Below are positions 41,401 to 51,556 of a DNA stretch of 64,000 nucleotides, one piece after another. The stretch is from Dasyornis broadbenti (taxonomy: Eukaryota; Chordata; Aves; Passeriformes; Dasyornithidae). The notes beneath the pieces are model-generated. The model saw nothing but the letters and a program-made list of their open reading frames with translations, was not told the DNA's origin and did not search any database. How positions within the stretch are numbered: position 1 is the first letter of the stretch; every line of letters begins with the position of its first letter. Position numbers and translations under genes: made by a program. The stretch covers positions 1,451,605 to 1,515,604 of the forward strand of contig VZRN01005166.1 of NCBI GenBank assembly GCA_013397935.1, written 5' to 3'.

Positions 41401-41734
41401 TACTTAATACCTCAATTGTACTTAATGATGTGTTTTATTTTATAAGCCATTTTAGTTTATGACTGTTCTCTTGGGTGGGTTAATCTCTTATTAGTGCATC
41501 ATGTTTGAAAGGCTTTTGTTTTCTCCTGTTAACCAGTTTAATGGGCTCGGCGAGACACTGCTGGGTGTGTGCCGTGCAGTCTGCCTGCGCACGGTGCGGG
41601 TGCAGCCAGGAGCCTGCACGTACCCGTGGGTGCCTCAGGGGCCAGCTGCAGCTCCTTTCCTGCCAGCAAATGGACCCTATGCCACTGCATAGCCTGCACT
41701 GTGTAGGACCCAGCAGCAAGGCTACAGACGTGCA
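38481..41734. other. Intergenic, no gene recognised
   Basis: Open frames up to 142 codons occur on both strands around 38.9-39.9 kb without recognisable domains. No CpG island is present. Confidence 0.55.
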
Positions 41735-42136
41735 GGAGAGGCTGAGAGGCTGGGGTCATTTAATTAGGAGGAAAGAAGGCTCAGGGGGACTTTATTACTC
41801 TCTAGAATTACCTGAAAGGAAGTTGTAGCCAGGTGAGGATCACTCTTCTTTCACAGGTTAACTGTGATAAGACAAAAGGAAATGGCCTCAAGTTGTGCAA
41901 GGGGAGGTTTAGATTGGATATTAAGCCAAATTTCTTCATGGAAAGGGTGGCCAAGCTTTAGAACTGGCTACCCAGGGAAGTGGTGGAATCACCATCCCTG
42001 CAGGTATTATTTAATAGTTGCACAGATGTGGTGCCCAGGGGCATGGTTTAGTGGTGGACCTGGCAGTGTTAGGTTAATGGTTGGACTCGACGATCTTAGA
42101 GGTCTTTTCCAACCTTAATGATTCTATCATTCTGTG
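41735..42136 (+). mobile_element. CR1 LINE 3' end fragment
   Basis: About 400 bases of a sense-strand CR1 end. It runs from AGGAGAGGCTGAGAGGCTGGGG, through the CTGAAAGGAAGTTGTAGCC, TGCAAGGGGAGGTTTAGATTGG and GGTTGGACTCGACGATCTTAG blocks, to the tail ATTCTATCATTCTGTG. This is the longest young CR1 in the window. Small internal deletions are present and no open reading frame remains. Confidence 0.95.
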
Positions 42137-42708
42137 CGCTTGTTCCTACTCCTTCTTGTCACTGCCAGAGTGTCCTGCCCCTGTGAATCCCGTCCATTCA
42201 TAGGCAGGGATGCCAGCCTAGGGTGGGGTAGTGTGTCCTGCATGTAGGGAAAAAACTTAGTTCCCCCACAGCCCTGAGCAGAGTTGGGCACAAGGGGGGA
42301 GCAAGGATCCTGTGCATGCTCAGGTAGCATTAATTTAGACTACAGCCAAAGTGGGAGGCATATCCAGGCTCCAGATGTGATCTTGCCTTATACATGCAAA
42401 TAAATACATAAAGAATTATTAAAAATGTATTTATAGCCTGTGGTAAGTAAAATAAGTGAATTACCCTTGCTCAAGTCATACACAGAAGCAGAACTAAGAA
42501 GTGGTAGGATTTCAACTTATTGATTGTGTTTGCCCTTGCCTACAGACATCTGTGTATGAAGATAGTTCATATTTCTGGCTTTTTTAATATGGAATATGAA
42601 AAGTAAGTATGAAAAGATGTCTAATTTACACAATAAGGGGTCCATATAATAGAAACAGTGTGATTACTTAACCTGCCATGACATCAGCTTTGTGCTTGGT
42701 CTTTTCAG

Positions 42709-42790
42709 AGAATTATAAGGCTGGAGGGATCCCAGAAGATCACCTAGTCCCTTTTCATTGATCCTGCCCAGCAGAATGATTTATTGGGGC
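42709..42790 (-). mobile_element. Ancient amniote-type CR1 remnant
   Basis: AGAATTATAAGGCTGGAGGG followed by GATCACCTAGTCC resembles, antisense, the 3' end of old CR1 families that are well preserved in turtles and crocodilians, rather than the younger avian forms. About 80 bases survive. Confidence 0.55.
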
Positions 42791-43929
42791 TGATAATATG
42801 CATACATAGAACCCTCTTTTCTTATCCACCTAAATAATAAGACTATGAATGAAAAGCTTACAATTAATACGATTTTATATTCACTTTAAGCACATGTGTG
42901 AATAGAGGAGGGTGAAACCAGCCATCTGCCAAAGAATAATTCATATATCTGCAAACATGAGAGTCCACAAAAGTGCTGACAGGCACAGAACACAGTGGAG
43001 CAGCATGAGCTCATTTCAAGACGGGCATTTCCCTTTGGTGAGTGCATAGCTCCCAACAGTAGTGCAATTTGAGTTGGGCACAGCCCTCCAAGCAATACCA
43101 CACAAAACCAGATCCTAATCTCCCCAGCGCTTTAAGGGTCCTGATCCTGCAGATGTTTGTGGGGGAAACAGAATTCCTCAATGATAAGGTCCCCCTACCC
43201 TCGTTCTTGACTGGTTCCATGAGGGGAGAAGGTGAGAGCGGATGTTTTAGTATGGTTTTCAGAATGTCTAGTGGTGAAGTGCTTGTTTGCCAAACCTTTG
43301 GAATATTTCATTTCATAGAGGAGTGGGCTGCCTCTTTCCAAGTCTTGCTATGGCTGTAGGTGGGCCAGATACATAAATCCAAGCATAGATTAGGTTAATG
43401 GCTAGGACTCAGTGATTAAGCCAGGGGATAAATCAAAGTTTTTGTCTTAGATTTGAGGACAATGTTTTTCATGAGAGCTTTTCTTTTTGAAAACCCTTTT
43501 TGATACATTCAGACATGAAATACCAAAGATCAGTGAATATTACTGAGACTGTTACATGAATATTACATTTCATATTTAGTTCATCCAGTGGTCTCCCTCT
43601 GTCTTCTATTTCCTGGAAGTTTCTGCCAAATAGTCTTGGGCAAAGAAGATTTTTATTCCATTTTATTATTAAATGGGGATATGTCATAGCCACATTTTGT
43701 AGTGCCTTCTCTCCAGCCACAGAATGGGTGGCCATGAACAACATTTGGCCTCATTAGTGGAGTCAGTTGCAATGGATCTCAAGATCTGGTTACATCACAG
43801 TTCACTTTACCACTTAAATCAGCCTGGCTAAGCTTGCTCTGAAAAATGAGGGAGTGGAGATAGCCAATAAAAACTCTTAGAAAAGGAATGAAAAGTGAAA
43901 CCATATTATTAGTAGCCATAGACCAATAA

Positions 43930-44125
43930 TAGAATCACAGAACAGTTTGGGTTGGAAGAGAGCTTTCAAGGTCATCCAATCCAATCCAATCCCTTTGCAA
44001 TGAGTGGGGAGATTAACTAGATCAGGTTGCTCAGAGCCCCATCCAACCTGACCTTGAATGTTTCCAGGGATGGGACACCCACCGCCTCTCTGGGAAACCT
44101 GTGCCAGGGTTTTGCCACATTTAAT
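43930..44125 (-). mobile_element. CR1 LINE 3' end fragment
   Basis: Antisense CR1 end: TAGAATCACAGAACAGTTTGG, then TTGGGTTGGAAGAGAGCTTTC, CATCCAACCTGACCTTGAATG and CCTCTCTGGGAAACCTGTGCC. A short CCAAT-unit stutter (ATCCAATCCAATCCAATCCC) at 43976-43995 sits where CR1 normally reads ATCTAGTCCAACCCC, suggesting replication slippage after insertion. Confidence 0.93.
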
Positions 44126-45388
44126 ACACAGATTCACTTCTTGTGCTGCCATAGGGAGCTGTAGAGGTAGTGGGCACAGGGTCAAAAAGGGATTTGATGA
44201 ACTCATGGTGAGAGGTCCATAGATGGATTCTGAAATGGCTGGATGGAGTCGCAGGCCTGAATGTGGCAGTTGACCAGGAAGGTTACCATGCTCATACGCT
44301 CTCCTTAAATAGCACCTCCTGCTGCTGTCCTCAGATCCTGGCTACTGACTGTGTGAATCACTGCTCTGGCATTTCAGGTCCTTTCTTATGTCCTTTCACC
44401 CCTTCTGTCAGTCTCTGCTCAGTGTGCACATGGGAAGGGTACACGAGGCAAAGCAGAGCCCAGGCTAACTGTACCTGAGAGACCTCTGCAGTGTCCAGCT
44501 CACTCAAAGGTAGATGGCAAAATATTGCACCTGGAGTCAAGAATGAGCATCCCTTACAGCTGAGCACAGCTCTCATGCCCAGCTCTTGCAGGAGGGTCAG
44601 CTTCAGGAAGGTCAGCGTTTTTACCAGTGTAATAATGGTGCCATCCACAGAGGTCAACAATTCCATTTGGAAATACCTGTTTCTAGAATAGCTTAACTTG
44701 TGCATTTTCTCTAAAGCCTGAAAAGGTTCTGTATACATTCAATTCAGCAAAGTTTTGATTTTAGCAGGATTTGCAAGAGGTGTCTGCTAATGTTTTTCCT
44801 TTCTCTTTTTTTTCTGTATAAAAGGCATAGGAAAAGAAATAAGCCAAATGATCACTGCCAAATACCACAACTAAGCATACTTTGACCATCATACATGTCA
44901 TTATCTTTATTATGGCAGCATTTCATGCGGATTATAAAATGTCATAGAAACGTCATTGCTCCCTCTGTCCAAAGATATATAACAATAATAATAATCTCTT
45001 ACAAGTTTAATTTTTTCATCTGTGCATGTCAGAAGATCTTTAAAAGGGTCATCATCATTATCTTCCCTTTATGGCAGGGAAAAAAAGACAAAGGCCAAGC
45101 TGTTCCTTCTAGCTTTAGGCATCTATGATCCTTCTGCCGTCAGTGAAGGAACAGAGCAAGATAGGCATATGCAAGGAGGTCTGAGTTGCTTTTTGGAAGG
45201 GAAAAGTTTTCTCTGTGACTCTCTCCTACCCAGGATCATTTGTACCAGGTTTCTACTCATTCAACAACAGAGAATGAAACAGAGCCCAGCTCCTGATTCC
45301 CACCCTCATTCTGTGTGCCCTCTCTTTCTTTCTGAAATAATGACGATGGTCTTCTTCCAGCATTACCCTTGCTGCCAGCCTAGCACAA
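44126..45388. other. Intergenic, no gene recognised
   Basis: Nothing beyond short chance frames between the 43.9 kb CR1 and the solo LTR. Confidence 0.55.
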
Positions 45389-45649
45389 TGTGCTGGTTTT
45401 GGCTGGGGTAGAGTTAATTTTCCTTGCAGTCGCTGGTGTGGGGCTGTGTTTTGGATTTGTGCAGAACACAGGGTTGATAATACAGAGATGTTTTTGCTTT
45501 TGTTGAGCTGGGCTCACACTGAGCCAAGGCCTTTTCTGCTTTTCTTACTGCCACGCTGGCGAGGGGCCTGGGAGGTTGGGAGGAGACCCAGCCAGGACAG
45601 GTGACCCAAACTAACCAAAGGGATATTCCATACCACAGGACATCATGTA

Positions 45650-45690
<41 letters not shown>

Positions 45691-45707
45691 ATATGTATAT
45701 GTATATT

Positions 45708-45763
<56 letters not shown>

Positions 45764-46104
45764 GAAGAGAAATGAAGGCTTAGTATATAAAGTGGGGGGG
45801 AAGAAGGAGGAAAGGGGAAATCTTTGAAGTAATGGTGTTTGTCTTCCCAAGTCACTGTTATGTGTGATGGGGCCCTGCTCTCCTAGAGAGAGCTGAACAC
45901 CTGCTTGACCTTGGGAAGTGGTGATTTAATTCCTTGTTGCTTTGCTTGTGTGCATAGCCTTTGTGTTGCCTACTAAACTGCCTTTATCTCAACCCACGAG
46001 TTTTCCATCTTTTTCCTTTCTGATTCCCTCCCCAATCCTGCTGGTGGAGGAGTAAGCAAGGGTCTGCATGGGACTTGACTGCTGTTGGGGGTTAAACCAC
46101 GACA
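45389..46104 (+). mobile_element. Solo LTR of an avian ERV-L-type endogenous retrovirus
   Basis: The element starts TGTGCTGGTTTTGGCTGGGG and ends GGTTAAACCACGACA. It is bounded by near-identical 5-base flanks (CACAA at 45384-45388, CACAG at 46105-46109) that look like a target-site duplication. Inside are a TATA box (TATATAAA, 45784-45791), a polyadenylation-like stretch near 45970, and the CTTTATCTCAACCCACGAG block typical of this avian LTR class. No internal retroviral sequence adjoins it, so it is a recombined solo LTR. A hexanucleotide repeat interrupts it just upstream of the TATA box. Confidence 0.85.
45646..45763 (+). repeat. (TGTGTA)n to (TATGTA)n hexanucleotide microsatellite inside the solo LTR
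   Basis: About 20 six-base units. The first part is TGTATG-rich and the second part is a derived TATATG form, with one TATTTA interruption near 45706. It ends about 20 bases before the LTR TATA box. Apparent Cys-Met or Tyr-Thr repeat peptides across it are translation artefacts. Confidence 0.95.
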
Positions 46105-49100
46105 CACAGGTCCTTGTGTAGACAAGATTTAATGCTGGGTTTGTGGCAGAGCAATTTTTATCTGCCTATAGCTGATGGTAGAGTAGATAAATCACTGAAA
46201 GAAACATGCATTCAATGTATGCCACAGCCCTGCTTTCCTAAACATCCAATCTGTGTGAAGTACTTTATCTGAGAAACCTGATCTTCCTGCTGCTGTGTTA
46301 CATCTGGCCATGGCTCTGGGGGGGATCTAAGGTGGAAGCAGAGCTAACCAGCATGCTCCTGTTGCAGGTCCACAGTGGCCAGAATCATGACAAGAAATTC
46401 ACCCAGCTGATAGCCTGCTCTGCTTCTACCAAGGACACAGCACATCAGCTGCTGGTTGTGAATCATCATGAAGTGTGACTGGTTTTGGCCGTGGAAATGT
46501 CCTTGCATTAATGTCTTCCCTTGTGAAAGTAATCCTAACATCACTACTGTTTCCCTAATTGCCTTTTATTTCTTTCACAGTGGTGGGTGTCAGCATTATT
46601 GCTATTGATTTCATCCACAGCACAGGCTCATCTGGTAGTTTTCCCAGTGTGTTTCTGATATGGTTTTTCTTCCTGCACCTTCATTACACTGTAATTCTCC
46701 TGGAAAGACCTATCACAAGTATCTTTCAAATACTACAGCTTCCACACAGGAAATATTTAAGAAACATGATACCGATAATACAGAAAATAGTGGAATTATT
46801 CATATAATTCCACACACATACTAGCATTAGTGTCACTGCATTAATACAAATGTAGGCAGGTGTAAAATGCACAAAGGATTCTTCACAACCCTGCACAGAG
46901 GTGCTGTGGATTGAAGCTGCTGTGCATTTATGCACACTGAAGGGCATCCAACCTAATGAGATGCTCCCAAAGTTGGGACTTGGGTTGTGAAACCCACTTG
47001 CCTTGTAGTCAGCAATCCTGTCTGCCTGGTTTCTGCACTGGGTAACCCTACAGACAGGTAAATTCACTGGGCACATCCATGCTTGGTCTGGCAGCTGTCT
47101 GGATGCCCATATCCAGTTTGGAGAGCTCTCATTTTTCAATGGTGCTAAGAGTCCATCTGTGCAGAGGACCTGAACCCAAGATGAGTTGATTTTGGAGACT
47201 CCTCAGAAGTCACGTGGGTAGTGACAGCACAGTGTTCTCCTCCTGCACACCAGCCAAGTGGAGCAGAAGTTGTGAAGGAGGACTTTGATGCTGTGCCATG
47301 AGAGATCGCTGCTATTGCTATCTCACCTGGTAACACCCAGGTGCTGAGTCCTTGGGCAACCAAGCGTGAGAGCAAGGAAAGCAGGAAGGAGAATACCTGA
47401 CTCTGGCAGTGTGATACGGGCATCCATCTGATGGTTTGGGGACAGGGAAAACTAAACCTCTAACAAAATACTCTAACACCATAGTTCGGCCTACTTTGAG
47501 CAGAAGGTTGGATTGGAAAGATAATTCTCAAAATGCTCTCAGGTTAAAGAAAACATTGATGGTAAATCCAAGGCTTTACTATACCACAGAAATCAGTTTA
47601 ATTTGTTGTCACCCATAGAAAGACTCAAGAAAAAAACAGCAACTAGATAACTGCAGTGTGGGTTACCTGTACAGAGCAAGCTGCTTATACTGATCAATCC
47701 TCTCATACTCTGTGCTTCAGTAGGTTAATACTCGTGGGTTAAAACTCAAGGCATTTCTCTTCCTATGCCACTCTGTGTCTGAGGCTCTATTCAGAGCACT
47801 TGTTAACAACAGCATGCAGTGAAGGCCACTGCCCAGTGCCAGATGTGTGCAGCTTTGCAGAGGACTGAAATATTGACCAGAAGGACTACTGCAGAATAAC
47901 CCACATGTTTCATTTTTATTCTGGTTTTTGTCTGCTCCATGCCCTTTTGTATAAAATAGCACATGCATATGAAAAATTAAGCAACTGTTGAAGGATATTT
48001 TAAATTCATTAAGATTCAATATTTGGATTATCTTCGCATCCTGTTGAAATCCATAAGGTTGTCTGTAAAGCAAGATACAATCAGACATGGGTAAGAGCAG
48101 AGGAATCAAGGTCTTAATTCCTCAGAATACAAAATACTTTGGTCTTGTAGTGAAGTGCAGTTCTGTTCTCTCTTGATAACAGCACTGTAACAAGGCTGAT
48201 AACAACAGGCCACATGGTGTACCTGTTGCACATCTATGAATGCAATGAAAACAAAGGCCAAATGTTACCTATCTATGCAAGGACAAGGTCATTTGATCAC
48301 ATTTAGTAGAAGAAAACATGCCAAGAATTTGGCTAAATGTGTGGCCTGATAATAGCCAAGTCCTGGCATTGGACTACGAACTGCTGCAAAGCAAACACCT
48401 CTGGTCTATTGTGTTTAGTCATAAATAATTCTTATCTCTGCACCTCCAGAACTCTTTTCAGTATCAATTGGTTGATCTGTGCAATCTTCCAGTGGTGAAA
48501 GGGAGGCAGTGCTGATCCGGGGTGCCCCAGGCTGACCCTGGCCTGATGCCTGGGCTCTGCTCTGGCAGCAGACACTGCTGCTGGTTTTGCTGAGGGCTGC
48601 CTGCATGGCCCCTGTGGTGTTCTAGGTCTGCTTGGGCCATGGGACCCACCTGCCTGCAAAAGGCAGACTGTACTTTCTTTTCCATCTCTCTTCTCCCTTC
48701 TTGTATGGCTTTTGTAAAGAGGGTTCTTCCTCTTGTCTATATCTAAAGGACTATACTAGGAGCAGAGTCTGTCTGGCTTCCCATTTTGAGTAAAATCCCA
48801 TTTTTAAATAACAAATTACCACTGGATCTCCCTGATGGCTCTCTATCAAATGTTTTCAACATTACAGGTACTATCTACTGTACATTCAACCACATACACT
48901 TGAAAATGCTCCAATAACCAGCTCATCACAGATTTTACAAAACCTTTCTGAATTCTTTTCAAACTTTGCTTTATTTTTCATAAGTGCAGCTTAAGAAGAG
49001 TCACCAAAACTCAGCACCTGCTGAGCCAGGCAGTTGTGCACCGCAGGACAACAGGCGGGATCCCAGCCGAGGGCTGCAGCATGGCGTGGGTACGAGTGAG

Positions 49101-50199
49101 TGACAGGGAGCGTCTGAGTCATTCCCACACGCCTGGAGGTGAGGGGAGAGGTGCTGCCCCGCTTTTCTCCGTGGGGACGAGGTGCTGAATGGAGCCCCAG
49201 AGCAAGCGTGGGGCACCCCAGCTGAGGAAGCATCCCTGGAGGCTGTACCACCCTACAAATACCTGAGTCATAATCCCCTGTCCTCCTCCTTCCTCCTGGG
49301 AGTGGCAGCAATTTGCTATCAGTGTAAGCCTGCCAGAGCAAACCCCAATCAGAGGCCAAGGGACAAGCCTCCACCCTATTGTCCACCTACACCTCACCCT
49401 CCTGTTTTGGAAGGAAGGGAACAGGAAAGACTCTGGCTCTCTCCTCCACACCTGGGCCCCAGGTCTGAGCAGGTCTGAGTTATCAGAGGTGGTTTTTCCC
49501 AGGATGGTTTTCTTCCTTCTGTTTTGGTTGTTTGGGGATTTCTTTTCTTGCATGCAGAGAAAGAATTTATTCTTGCTTTCCATCTGTATGTGGGCATGCT
49601 GCCAGACATTGGGTCTCAAGCTGGTTTTGGCATCTTCTCCTGAAAGAGAAGATCCCAAACAACACCAGACCATTGCTGGGTCTGCTCATCCAGCCTTTTC
49701 CCAAAGATTTTGCAGAATAACTCTCAAAGGAGGTAATACATGGCTCCCAGTGATTTCCTCTTCTTAGTGGGGGCTGAGTCCAGCTCCCAGAAAAGAATTC
49801 TTCCATTTAAAAAGTCAGGTCACTTACTGAACGCATCTAGTTCACCAATTTCATAAATAATAGAGTGGATAATGAATAATCATTTATCACCTTGGAATAT
49901 CGATTGCAGCAAGTTATGGAGAAGCATGCATCTGTCCCAAATTCTGCATTTCCCTCCCCTCTCGACTAATGGAGTATGTGCCTTAGTTCATTCAGAGATA
50001 TATTTCTGGTCTCCCCATTTAACCTACTTATCTTAAACTATCTTATCCTATTTGCCCCACAATTTCTAAAAAGATCCTACCCCAGGACAAGATCCTTCTT
50101 GTGAAATTTTTGTGTGTATTGGTTTAGTCTTGGCAAAGTTAGGAGGTAGTTAAAATGAGACTTATAATGGAAAGCTAGCTGCTAGCGACTCTCCATAAT
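46105..50199. other. Intergenic, no gene recognised
   Basis: This stretch contains the tentative CR1 at 47.5 kb. A locally GC-richer patch at 49.0-49.5 kb holds the longest gap-free open frame on the intergenic side (184 codons, minus strand, 49673 to 49119), judged to be chance. Confidence 0.55.
47491..47560 (+). mobile_element. Possible CR1 LINE remnant
   Basis: TTTGAGCAGAAGGTTGGATTGG matches the block that precedes the CR1 3' end, and the following 40 bases align loosely with the rest, without the tail. It is short and divergent, so this is tentative. Confidence 0.35.
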
Positions 50200-50314
50200 A
50201 CATGTCTACCTTGCAGGAGAGTTGTGAGGATTAATTAATTTGTGTTTGTTAAGCACTTTGAGATCCTAAGATTAAAGGTTCTATAGAAATGCAAATTGTT
50301 ATTATAATGATAAA
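50200..50314 (+). mobile_element. Ancient MIR-like amniote SINE 3' part
   Basis: GAGTTGTGAGGATTAATTAATTTG, AAGCACTTTGAGATCC and CTATAGAAATGCAAATTGTTATTAT follow in the order of amniote MIR-type SINE tails. The middle and end are well preserved. Confidence 0.65.
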
Positions 50315-50810
50315 TTCTTTATATGAGCTCATATGTTTTGCCTTAGAGGCATAGTCTCACCCTGAGTTGCGTAGTTATACACGTAAATCTTCAAACATTA
50401 TGATGAAAATGTACCTCTGAAGGCCTGATCCTTCCTTATGTTCTACCACTTCATGCACAGAGCTGCCCTTGACTTCAGGCAGGTCCCATCCATGGGACAA
50501 TTGTAGGATTCAGTTAGTTTAGGGAAAGACCATTGTGTGCCTCCGGGCTTCACACTGAGACACATAACTTTGTGTCTTACTCCATAAAATCTCTACTGCT
50601 GTCAGTAGTTATTCCATTTTATTAATGAAAGGACTGAATAGATTTGGATCTAAATTTTGACCCTCCCAAAACTCAGGTTTTAAGAGGTTTATTTAACCTG
50701 CCAGAGAACAAGGGAGGTAAAAGCCCACTAATGAATATAGGATCCCATCAGCATGGCGGAATGTCATTCCTGATGCATAAAGTGTACCTGTTTGGCCCTT
50801 CCCCCATCCG

Positions 50811-50957
50811 CTTTGGCAAGACAAGTTGCCAAAGGCACAAGTTGCCAAAGGACAACCCCTTGCAGGGAGCAAGGCCACAGCTGCACAAGCTTGGCAGACC
50901 CATGGCCCCCTCCCAAAGACAGATGTGTACTTTTCTTCCCCCCTTGCACAAGCTTGG
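50811..50957 (+). repeat. Local duplications with a 9-bp inverted repeat
   Basis: CTTTGGCAA (50811-50819) pairs with TTGCCAAAG (50826-50834) over a six-base loop. A 15-base unit ACAAGTTGCCAAAGG occurs at 50821-50835 and again at 50837-50851. TGCACAAGCTTGG occurs near 50883 and again near 50945. The segment looks like a decayed minisatellite and gives repeating HKLG peptides in a chance frame. Confidence 0.75.
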
Positions 50958-51305
50958 AGCACCACGCTGCCCTTCCCCAGCCTGTAAGGGCGTTAGACCA
51001 TCGTGGTCAATATCCTTGTCTGAAGCACTGGTTCAACACATGGGCTGTGGAACATACAGGAAGTAGGTTCCTGGGAGAAGTCCATCACAACATGCCTCTG
51101 TGCCTCTTTGCCACATCTCTGGCACACATACACTTCTACTCCCACCTTTAAAGGACTGGGTCAGAAAAATTTAATGAGGTTTGTTTACATCACCAATGGG
51201 GTTATCTGAATGCAGAACACAGTGCCAGAAACACCAGCTGGAAAGGAAGTCTCCTGCCCAACCTCACACCCAAAGTAGGACTACCAGCAGCCACCAGATC
51301 AGGTC

Positions 51306-51556
51306 AGCCAAGGCTTTTTCTCACTTAAGCTTGAAAATCTCCAAGGATGGCCACCCCACCTCTGTCTCAGGGTAGCACTACTTTCCTGGAGGAGTTTCTC
51401 CTGATATCCAACCAGAACTGCCAATGGCACAACTTAAAACCATTGTTCCTCCCTATAATGTCTGAAAATACTGAGAATTTTGCACCATCTTTGTAGCTAC
51501 CCTTCAGATAATTACCTCATAAACTTCTCTTCACCAGATTAAACCAATCCCAAATT
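51306..51556 (-). mobile_element. Degraded CR1 LINE 3' region
   Basis: Antisense CR1 blocks are recognisable with many substitutions: CTTGAAAATCTCCAAGGATGG, CCACCTCTGTCTCAGGGTAGC, GAGTTTCTCCTGATATCCAACC, a CTTCTCTTCACCAGATTAAAC stretch, and the gap-separated TTAAAACCATTGTTCC. The final tail is missing. It is older than the 41.7 and 57.9 kb copies. Confidence 0.8.

Noticed and set aside
45601..45855. Repetitive Cys-Met/Cys-Ile and Thr-Tyr peptides on opposite strands
   Set aside because: Direct translation of the hexanucleotide microsatellite inside an LTR, not a repeat protein.
49119..49673. 184-codon minus-strand open frame, the longest gap-free one in the intergenic part
   Set aside because: A frame of this length is expected to occur about once by chance in 64 kb read six ways. 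It has no recognisable domain, overlaps other long frames in the same GC-richer patch, and shows no splice or promoter context.
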